From Clostridium sp. UBA6640 (lineage in GTDB: Bacteria > Bacillota > Clostridia > Clostridiales > Clostridiaceae): 5,315 bases of DNA. The stretch is taken from positions 1 through 5,315 of the forward strand of contig NZ_DKLM01000084.1 in the NCBI RefSeq assembly GCF_002455975.1. The letters are read 5' to 3'. How positions within the stretch are numbered: the stretch's first letter is position 1; every line of letters begins with the position of its first letter. Positions 1 through 5,315 of the stretch are shown piece after piece. The position numbers and the translations under genes are program-made. The notes beneath the pieces were generated by a model, which ran no database searches, was not told the DNA's origin, and was given only the letters and a program-made list of their open reading frames with translations.

Positions 1-45
1 TAAATTTTAATGACTTCTTTATAATAAAGAAGTCATTAAAATTTA
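1..45. terminator. Perfect palindrome, probable bidirectional terminator of an upstream gene
   Basis: Positions 1-21 are the exact reverse complement of 25-45, leaving a 3-base loop (taa, 22-24). The core is GACTTCTTTA / TAAAGAAGTC and the outer part is A/T only. Such a hairpin just ahead of a new promoter is most simply a transcription terminator for a gene ending left of the window, usable from either side because the outer arms are A/T-rich. There is no clean run of T after the stem, so termination is inferred. The arms may extend beyond the window edge. Confidence 0.55.
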
Positions 46-154
46 AGGATATAAAAATTATTTATGTAAGTTATAATATAAGTATTTAAATGAATATTAA
101 ACTTTAAGTAAGTAAAATATATTTAAAGGGATAAGTGTTTCCTTTATGTATGTT

Positions 155-163
155 TGATATAAT
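155..163 (+). promoter_or_regulatory. Extended -10 promoter for the M16C peptidase gene
   Basis: TGATATAAT reads as an exact extended -10 element (TGn plus TATAAT at 158-163), as used by the vegetative sigma-A type holoenzyme. No good -35 is seen 17 bases upstream (gtgttt, 135-140), which extended -10 promoters tolerate. Transcription would begin near 169-171, giving a leader of only about 17 bases that holds the AGGAG site at 175-179. A second TATAAT at 72-77 lacks both a TG extension and a -35, so it is less likely. Confidence 0.55.
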
Positions 164-186
164 GGAATAAAGTTAGGAGTGATTTC

Positions 187-3114
187 ATGGGATATGAAGT
201 AAATAAAATTTATAATGGATTTAGACTTATAGAAGAAAAAAATATAAAAGAAATAAATTCAATATCAAGAATTTTCGAACATGAAAAGACTAAAGCAAGG
301 TTACTACATCTAGAAAATGATGATAACAATAAAGTTTTTTCAATAGGATTTAAAACCCCACCAGAAGACAGTACAGGGATAGCACATATATTAGAGCATA
401 GTGTACTTTGTGGTTCAAGAAAATTTCCAACAAAAGAACCTTTTGTTGAACTTATAAAAGGGTCTTTAAACACATTTTTAAATGCTATGACTTTTTCGGA
501 TAAGACTATATATCCTCTTGCTAGTAAGAATGAAAAAGACTTCTTAAATTTAATGGACGTATATTTAGATGCTGTATTTTATCCTAACATATATAATGAG
601 CCAGAAATATTAATGCAAGAAGGCTGGCATTATGAGCTTGAAAATAAAGAAGACGATTTAACCTATAAAGGTGTTGTATACAATGAAATGAAAGGTGCAT
701 TTTCTTCACCAGAAGGAGTGCTAATGAGAAAAATTCAGGAAGGCCTATTCCCTGATACAACCTACGGAGTAGAATCAGGTGGAGATCCTGAGCATATTCC
801 AGATTTAACTTATGAAGAATTTTTAGCATTCCACAGTAAATATTATCATCCATCTAACAGCTATATTTTCTTGTATGGAGATATGCATTTAGACAATTGC
901 CTAAAGTTTATAAATGAAGAATATCTAAGTAATTTTGAACATAAAAATATAGATTCAAATATAGAACTTCAATCTCCACCTAAAGAAAAATTGGAAATTG
1001 TAGAAGAATATCCTATAGCTATAGACGATAATGAAAAAGATAAAACTTTCATGGCTTTAAATTTTGTAACAGGAAGAGCCTATGAACCTGAAGTACATTT
1101 AGCTCTAGATACTCTAGAATACTTATTATTAGAAACTCAAGGTGCTCCACTTAAAAAAGCATTATTAGATGCTAATATAGGTAAAGATGTATATGGAAGT
1201 TTAGATGCAAGTATACTGCAGCCTATATTTAGTATAGTAGTTAAAAATTCAGATGAAAGTAAAAAAGAAGAATTTGAAAGAATTGTTTATGATACTTTAA
1301 AGGAACTTGTAGATAACGGAATAGATAAGAAGCTTATAGAGGCTTGTATTAACATAACAGAATTTAGATTAAGAGAAGCGGATCTTCAAGGATTCCCTAA
1401 AGGACTGTTTTATCATATATCTCTTATGGATAGTTGGTTATATGGAAAGAGCCCTACAATCCATTTAGAATATGATGAAATGATTGATAAAATGAAAACT
1501 GCATTAACTACAAATTATTTTGAGGAGCTTATTAGCAAATATTTATTAAATAATAATCACTCATCATTGTTAATATTAAAACCTAAAAAAGGATTAGCAG
1601 AAGAAATAGATAAGAAAACTTGCGAAAAGCTAAAAGCTTATAAAGAAACTTTAAGTGATGAGGAAATTGGAAATATAATAAAACAAACTAATTCTTTAAT
1701 GGAACGTCAAAATACGCCTGATTCACCAGAAGTATTAGAAACAATTCCTATGCTCTCATTAACAGACATAGAAAAAACTGTTGATGATTTAGAAGTAGTA
1801 GATAAAGAGATCGATGGAGTTAAAGTTTTATGGCATGACACTTTTAGTAGCAAAATAGCATATATAAATATTCATTTCGATGCTATGTGCCTAGAAGAGC
1901 AGTATATACCTTATGCAAGTTTACTTTCTTCGTTATTAGGAAAACTTGATACAGATAAAAAATCCTATGTTGATTTATCTAATGAAATGTTAATTAATAC
2001 AGGTGGAATTTATTTTAAGAGCGAAATATTTGCAGATGATTTAGATACTAACAAGTATTATCCATATATTGTGGGTTATTCTAAAGGGATTGTGGATAAA
2101 ATTCCTCATCAATTAGAGCTATTATCAGAGATATTTAACTATACCAATTTTAAAAATAAAAGACGTATAAGAGAAATTGTTCAGCAATTAAAATCTAGAA
2201 TAGAAATGAAAATGATTGATAGAGGGCATCAAGTAGCTGCTTCAAGACTAAACTCATATTATACACCAGCCGCTAAGTATATGGAATATATCTCTGGTTA
2301 TGAATATTATAAGTTTATAAAGGATATAGAAGAAAACTTTGATAGTAAAATAGATGAAGTTATAGAAAAGCTGGAACATGTTAAAAAAGTTATATTTAAT
2401 AAGAGTAATCTAATGGTAGCTATTACAGGTGAGAAAGAAGAATTTAATATCCTAGGAGAAAATATAGATATATTAGTTAAAGATTTAAAAGATGAAAAAT
2501 ATGAAAAGCAGCATTATAAGTTTGAAGAAGAACAAAAAAACGAAGGATTATTAACTTCTTCAAATGTTCAATACGTAGCTAAAGGATATAACTTAAAGAA
2601 ATTAGGTTATAAATACAGTGGAAAATTATTAGTGTTAAAGACAATAATGAGTCTTGACTACTTATGGAATAAAGTAAGAGTTCAAGGCGGAGCTTATGGT
2701 GGCTTTGCAAATTTAGTTAGAAGCGGAAATTTAGTATTTGTATCCTATAGAGATCCTAATTTAGCTGAAACTTTAAAAGCTTATGATAATGTTGTAAATT
2801 ATATTAAAAACTTTTCTACCTCTGAGAGAGAAATGACTAAATATATTATAGGTACAATTAGTGAATTAGATTCACCTCTAACACCTTCAATGAAAGGGGA
2901 GAGAGCTGTAGCCTTTTACTTAAGACATATTACTAAAGAAGATAGAATAAAAGAAAGAGAAGAAGTTTTAAGCACAACAGAAAAAGATATAAAAGATTAT
3001 GCAAAAATGATGGAAGATATAATGGATAAGAATTTTTATGCTGTATTAGGAAATGATAATAAAATTAAAGCAAATAGCAGCCTATTTAATAACTTAGAGA
3101 ATGTATTTAAATAA
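187..3114 (+). CDS. PreP/falcilysin-like M16C zinc metallopeptidase (insulinase family)
   Basis: This is a complete 975-residue M16C peptidase, the single-chain two-half type related to organellar presequence protease PreP and Plasmodium falcilysin. These enzymes close around and degrade unfolded peptides of a few tens of residues. The inverted zinc motif HILEH is at 67-71 (ligands H67 and H71, catalytic E70), and the third ligand is E167 in YNEMKG, at the usual distance. The family stretch NAMTFSDKTIYP follows at 99-110. An M16C-associated linker region spans very roughly 460-710. The C-terminal half supplies the substrate-contacting R831 and Y837 in RVQGGAYGG. All catalytic residues are present and the length is typical. 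There is no signal peptide or membrane segment, so a cytosolic role in peptide turnover is inferred; the natural bacterial substrate is unknown. The start is supported by AGGAG (175-179) seven bases before ATG. It is flanked by its own promoter and terminator, so it is probably monocistronic. Confidence 0.95.
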   Translation: MGYEVNKIYNGFRLIEEKNIKEINSISRIFEHEKTKARLLHLENDDNNKVFSIGFKTPPEDSTGIAHILEHSVLCGSRKFPTKEPFVELIKGSLNTFLNAMTFSDKTIYPLASKNEKDFLNLMDVYLDAVFYPNIYNEPEILMQEGWHYELENKEDDLTYKGVVYNEMKGAFSSPEGVLMRKIQEGLFPDTTYGVESGGDPEHIPDLTYEEFLAFHSKYYHPSNSYIFLYGDMHLDNCLKFINEEYLSNFEHKNIDSNIELQSPPKEKLEIVEEYPIAIDDNEKDKTFMALNFVTGRAYEPEVHLALDTLEYLLLETQGAPLKKALLDANIGKDVYGSLDASILQPIFSIVVKNSDESKKEEFERIVYDTLKELVDNGIDKKLIEACINITEFRLREADLQGFPKGLFYHISLMDSWLYGKSPTIHLEYDEMIDKMKTALTTNYFEELISKYLLNNNHSSLLILKPKKGLAEEIDKKTCEKLKAYKETLSDEEIGNIIKQTNSLMERQNTPDSPEVLETIPMLSLTDIEKTVDDLEVVDKEIDGVKVLWHDTFSSKIAYINIHFDAMCLEEQYIPYASLLSSLLGKLDTDKKSYVDLSNEMLINTGGIYFKSEIFADDLDTNKYYPYIVGYSKGIVDKIPHQLELLSEIFNYTNFKNKRRIREIVQQLKSRIEMKMIDRGHQVAASRLNSYYTPAAKYMEYISGYEYYKFIKDIEENFDSKIDEVIEKLEHVKKVIFNKSNLMVAITGEKEEFNILGENIDILVKDLKDEKYEKQHYKFEEEQKNEGLLTSSNVQYVAKGYNLKKLGYKYSGKLLVLKTIMSLDYLWNKVRVQGGAYGGFANLVRSGNLVFVSYRDPNLAETLKAYDNVVNYIKNFSTSEREMTKYIIGTISELDSPLTPSMKGERAVAFYLRHITKEDRIKEREEVLSTTEKDIKDYAKMMEDIMDKNFYAVLGNDNKIKANSSLFNNLENVFK

Positions 3115-3194
3115 GGCATATTCAAAACAATAACTAACCAGTATGATAGTCTATTTTACATCCATCTTTGACTAATTATTTTCTTTCATATGCC
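3112..3194. repeat. Small palindromic MITE-like repeat, copy A
   Basis: Its first 51 bases (3112-3162) match 5196-5245 at about 43 of 51 aligned positions with one gap, in the same orientation. Bases 3115-3136 and the reverse complement of 3173-3194 agree at 17 of 22 positions without gaps, including seven outermost bases (GGCATAT / ATATGCC). It therefore looks like a complete but decayed non-autonomous palindromic element of about 80 bp, too short to encode a protein. Its left edge (TAAGGCAT) includes the TAA stop codon of the peptidase gene. No clear target-site duplication is visible, and I cannot assign a named family. Confidence 0.55.
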
Positions 3195-3202
3195 AAATTG
3201 AT

Positions 3203-3238
3203 AACTGCCTTATGGATTTCTATAAGGCAGTTTATTTT
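3203..3238 (+). terminator. Intrinsic terminator after the M16C peptidase gene
   Basis: AACTGCCTTAT (3203-3213) pairs with ATAAGGCAGTT (3222-3232) over 11 bp. A G-T and a G-C pair inside can shrink the loop to four bases. The stem is followed by a T-rich tail (tttatttt). It lies about 90 bases after the peptidase stop codon, just beyond the palindromic repeat, and separates that gene from the dehydrogenase. The remaining 100 bases to the next start are A/T-rich; TTGACT at 3300-3305 and TATGAT at 3291-3296 are isolated promoter-like words without correctly spaced partners. Confidence 0.85.
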
Positions 3239-3340
3239 AAAGGCTAATTGTTAAGTAATAATTTTATAAAGTTTTTTATTAGTTTAAAGCTATGATTAAT
3301 TGACTTGTACTTAGTAATATAAAAGTTTGGAGGTATATTT

Positions 3341-4282
3341 ATGAAAGCATTATTTACTTATAATTATGGCAAAGAAAAGATTAAGGCAATAGAAGACTTA
3401 GGTTATGAAGTCATAATTAAAGATGAAAAAACTATAACCTACAGTGAAGAATTAGATGATGTAGAAATATTAGTTTGCTATAATCCCTTTGAAACCTTAG
3501 ATATAATGAAAATGAAAAGCTTAAAATTAATATTATTATCTAGCATAGGAATAGATCAAGTGCCTAAAGATATCATAAAAGAGAAAAATATAATACTTTG
3601 TAATAATAAAGGTGGATATAGCATTCCTATAGGAGAATGGATTGTACTAAAAATATTAGAAATGCTTAAAAAAAGTAAAGCTTCTTATGAAAACCAAAGA
3701 CTTCACAAATGGAAGATGGATACCTCCCTACTAGAGCTTTATGGAAAGACAGTTACCTTTATAGGTACGGGAAGTCTTGCAAAGGAAGGGGCTAAAAGAC
3801 TTCAAGGTTTTGAAGCTAATATATTGGGAATTAATACCTCAGGTCATGAAGAAGAGTACTTTCATAAATGCTATTCTATAAATGAATTAGATAAAGTACT
3901 TCATACTAGTGATGTTGTAGTCATAACTATACCTTATACAGAAAAAACTCATCATTTAATAGATAAAGATACTATAAATAAAATGAAAGATGGAGTATTT
4001 TTAGTGAATGTAGCAAGGGGAAGTATAATAGATGAAAATTCACTTATTGAAGCTTTGAAAGCAGGTAAAATTTCCTTTGCAGCACTAGATGTTTTTGAGG
4101 AAGAACCATTAAATGAAAATAGTATCCTTTGGGAATTAGAAAATGTAATAATAAATTCCCATAATTCATGGATTTCGGAAATGAGAAATGAACGAAGATT
4201 TACTACTGTATATAAAAATTTAAGTCATTATAAAAATAATGAAAATTTATTTAATGTTGTAGATTTAAATAAAGGATATTAA
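3341..4282 (+). CDS. D-isomer-specific 2-hydroxyacid dehydrogenase family protein (PGDH-like)
   Basis: This is a full-length 313-residue cytosolic oxidoreductase of the family that contains phosphoglycerate dehydrogenase, D-lactate dehydrogenase and hydroxypyruvate reductase. These interconvert 2-oxoacids and D-2-hydroxyacids with NAD(P). Residues about 1-95 and 290-313 form the substrate domain (SSIGID at 67-72), and about 96-285 form the Rossmann cofactor domain. The catalytic trio is intact: R226 in VNVARGSIIDE, E255 in DVFEEEP, and H274 in INSHNSW. The dinucleotide loop is GTGSLA (142-147), with Ala147 where the third Gly usually sits. The second strand ends GINTSG with Asn165 where NAD-specific members carry Asp, so NADP use is possible. 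No C-terminal ACT domain is present, so it is not a long-form SerA. The substrate cannot be told from sequence, and no serine-pathway gene is nearby. GGAGG at 3329-3333, seven bases before ATG, supports the start. It is probably transcribed alone. Confidence 0.92.
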   Translation: MKALFTYNYGKEKIKAIEDLGYEVIIKDEKTITYSEELDDVEILVCYNPFETLDIMKMKSLKLILLSSIGIDQVPKDIIKEKNIILCNNKGGYSIPIGEWIVLKILEMLKKSKASYENQRLHKWKMDTSLLELYGKTVTFIGTGSLAKEGAKRLQGFEANILGINTSGHEEEYFHKCYSINELDKVLHTSDVVVITIPYTEKTHHLIDKDTINKMKDGVFLVNVARGSIIDENSLIEALKAGKISFAALDVFEEEPLNENSILWELENVIINSHNSWISEMRNERRFTTVYKNLSHYKNNENLFNVVDLNKGY

Positions 4283-4345
4283 TTTAGATCATATGAATTA
4301 AGGTATATTTAAGTGGACATATAATATAGAAAAGTAATTTGATTT

Positions 4346-4386
4346 GAGAGAATATTACTTATAAAAGGTAATATTCTCTCCTTTTA
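4346..4386. terminator. Intrinsic terminator between convergent genes
   Basis: GAGAGAATATTAC (4346-4358) is the exact reverse complement of 4368-4380. A further T-G and T-A pair leave a five-base loop. On the + strand the stem is followed by CTTTTAT, a short T-tract suited to ending the dehydrogenase transcript 64 bases after its stop. On the - strand the following bases (aaatcaaatt) are less T-rich, so it may also stop the DUF2278 transcript but less surely. The rest of the 136-bp gap is A/T-rich with a 12-bp palindrome (ttaaatatttaa, 4394-4405) of doubtful meaning. Confidence 0.85.
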
Positions 4387-4418
4387 TAACATCTTAAATA
4401 TTTAAAGCTATAACTTCT

Positions 4419-5132
4419 TTAATCTTTAGCCATTCCAGTATTATTATCTGTATCCCATGATTGAGATTGAAAAGCAAGAAATATTGCTGTCCATGTATTT
4501 TGAGATGGATAATGTATTAAAAGCCCACCGTCTTGATAAACCCCATTTTCATATTGATGCTCTCCTTTATTACCTTGATTCATATGGATATTATGCATAC
4601 CACAATTAGGCACTAATTTAAATGAGCCGATATCTCTGTTTGATTTATATGTTCCAGGTGACCATTTTGCTCCAAAAGCATATAGGTCAGCATTTTTATT
4701 CCTTGCATCGCTTATTATCTGAACAAATTTATCTGTGATATCATTATCATAGCCGTCTGCATCATAAGGTAAAGTAATCATATCTTCTTTAGTAAAGCCA
4801 AGATTTCCTCGGACATAATCTAAAGTGTATTCAAAACTATAAGAAAATCCATATGGTATATCAATTATCTTTGAGATAATAGGATGAATAAAATCTTTAT
4901 TTAAATAAAATCTTAATTTACTAGGTTCCTCAGCAGATTTAACATTTATAGATAATTTATAATGATCATTATTTGCTTGAACGTGGATTTGAAAATGAGG
5001 ACTTTTTTCATTCTCTCTATCTTCCACATAATCTATGATCTTGCACTTAAGCATTCCATAGCTATTCAAACCTATAGGGCTACATTGATAATTTTTATAT
5101 TTATTACGATTATTTTTAGTTTTTCTAGACAT
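4419..5132 (-). CDS. DUF2278 family protein (YukJ-like), function unknown
   Basis: This 237-residue protein matches the DUF2278 family, which includes Bacillus subtilis YukJ. No biochemical function is established to my knowledge. Conserved stretches appear in the family's order: YGMLK at 25-29, SPHFQIHV at 44-51, NVKS at 63-66, LDYVRGN at 104-110, DNDITDK at 129-135, YAFG at 151-154, HNIHMNQGN at 180-188, QDGGLLIHYPS at 200-210, and AIFLAFQSQSW at 216-226. The clustered His, Asn, Gln and Asp could form a binding or catalytic site, but this is a guess. No signal peptide or membrane segment is seen. The first 24 residues are a Lys/Arg/Asn-rich extension ahead of the usual family start near YGxLK. 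The upstream GAAAGGA (5141-5147), with eight bases before ATG, supports this longer start. It converges on the dehydrogenase and has no operon partner in view. Confidence 0.9.
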   Translation of the reverse strand: MSRKTKNNRNKYKNYQCSPIGLNSYGMLKCKIIDYVEDRENEKSPHFQIHVQANNDHYKLSINVKSAEEPSKLRFYLNKDFIHPIISKIIDIPYGFSYSFEYTLDYVRGNLGFTKEDMITLPYDADGYDNDITDKFVQIISDARNKNADLYAFGAKWSPGTYKSNRDIGSFKLVPNCGMHNIHMNQGNKGEHQYENGVYQDGGLLIHYPSQNTWTAIFLAFQSQSWDTDNNTGMAKD

Positions 5133-5162
5133 AATATCAATCCTTTCAGATTTAATTTCACA

Positions 5163-5168
5163 ATAGTA
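5163..5168 (-). promoter_or_regulatory. Possible -10 element for the DUF2278 gene
   Basis: Read on the minus strand, TACTAT lies about 30 bases ahead of the start codon and would place transcription start near 5156, leaving room for the GAAAGGA ribosome binding site. The hexamer 17 bases further upstream (aaaatc, 5186-5191) is a poor -35. A different sigma factor or an activator is therefore possible. This is the best candidate rather than a firm call. Confidence 0.3.
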
Positions 5169-5170
5169 TC

Positions 5171-5199
5171 CTTAACTAAAAAAGTGATTTTAAGTTAAG
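5171..5199. promoter_or_regulatory. Operator-like inverted repeat upstream of the DUF2278 gene
   Basis: CTTAACT (5171-5177) is the exact reverse complement of 5193-5199 (AGTTAAG). After one A-A mismatch, four further A-T pairs (5179-5182 with 5188-5191) leave a five-base centre. The arms flank the expected -35 region of the DUF2278 gene, the geometry of a regulator binding site. It could also be a weak hairpin at the edge of the adjacent dispersed repeat, whose first bases it overlaps. Confidence 0.35.
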
Positions 5200-5315
5200 G
5201 CATCTTCAAAAAATAATAGACCAGTATGTTAGCCTATTTTTCATCATACTGCGTTGTCAGAACCCACTCATAGCATACCACTATGAGCGGAACCTGACGC
5301 CTTGTCTGATATAAA
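5196..5315. repeat. Dispersed palindromic repeat, copy B, cut by the window edge
   Basis: The first 50 bases (5196-5245) match the repeat at 3112-3162 at about 43 of 51 aligned positions. Beyond that the copies diverge. This one continues into a G+C-richer segment with an imperfect stem-loop: CTCATAG (5267-5273) pairs with CTATGAG (5281-5287), CC (5264-5265) with GG (5289-5290), and GTCAG (5256-5260) with CTGAC (5294-5298). No coding region of note lies in it. By analogy with copy A, an inverted right end should lie past the window. It could be a MITE-like element or the end of a larger insertion sequence. Confidence 0.55.

Noticed and set aside
210..853. Minus-strand open frames of 87 and 89 codons (210-473 and 584-853)
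   Set aside because: Both lie wholly inside the peptidase gene, antisense to its conserved zinc-binding domain, and their translations resemble nothing. They are by-products of its composition.
3112..3194. CRISPR-like or tandem repeat structure
   Set aside because: There are only two divergent copies in the window, 2.1 kb apart, with no regular spacers.
3291..3323. Promoter for the dehydrogenase from TTGACT (3300-3305) with TAATAT (3315-3320) or TATAAA (3318-3323)
   Set aside because: The spacers are only 9 and 12 bases, too short for a normal promoter. No correctly spaced pair was found, so the promoter is left unassigned.
3341..4282. Assignment as SerA (3-phosphoglycerate dehydrogenase)
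   Set aside because: It lacks the ACT regulatory domain, has a divergent cofactor loop, and no serine-pathway gene is adjacent. The family-level call is safer.
4298..4386. Possible small RNA running from a TATAAT at 4320-4325 to the terminator at 4346-4386
   Set aside because: The matching -35 (ttaagg) is poor, TATAAT is frequent by chance in such A/T-rich DNA, and the hairpin is already explained as the dehydrogenase terminator.
4962..5198. Plus-strand open frame of 78 codons with a hydrophobic, membrane-like translation
   Set aside because: It is antisense to the 5' half of the DUF2278 gene, which has clear family motifs. The hydrophobic look comes from reading A-rich codons backwards, giving Ile and Phe.

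Overview
The window looks like an ordinary chromosomal stretch from a low-G+C Firmicute, most likely Clostridium or a close relative. The evidence is the strong A+T bias, A/T-ending codons (AGA, ATA, TTA), AGGAG/GGAGG ribosome binding sites, short T-tailed terminators, and a large cytoplasmic M16C peptidase of a type common in clostridia. I cannot name the species from the sequence alone.

Layout from left to right: a perfect 21-bp-arm palindrome (1-45) that probably ends transcription from a gene outside the window; an extended -10 promoter (155-163); a complete 975-residue PreP-like M16C metallopeptidase gene (187-3114, +). Next come a small palindromic repeat touching the stop codon (3112-3194), an intrinsic terminator (3203-3238), a D-isomer-specific 2-hydroxyacid dehydrogenase gene (3341-4282, +), and a strong hairpin between convergent genes (4346-4386). 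The last gene encodes a YukJ-like DUF2278 protein (4419-5132, -). Upstream of it lie an operator-like inverted repeat (5171-5199) and a second, longer copy of the dispersed repeat, which runs off the right edge (5196-5315).

The three genes appear to be independent units. The peptidase has its own promoter and terminator, the dehydrogenase follows after a 226-bp gap, and the DUF2278 gene is on the opposite strand and converges on the dehydrogenase. Nothing links them into one pathway, and I see no defence, toxin, phage or biosynthetic system. No gap longer than 300 bases lacks a gene; the largest is 226 bp.

The most interesting non-coding signal is the pair of related repeats at 3112 and 5196. 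They share about 43 of 51 aligned positions in the same orientation. The first copy has imperfect terminal inverted repeats, and the second has a G+C-richer imperfect stem-loop, so they look like members of a small non-autonomous (MITE-like) palindromic family.
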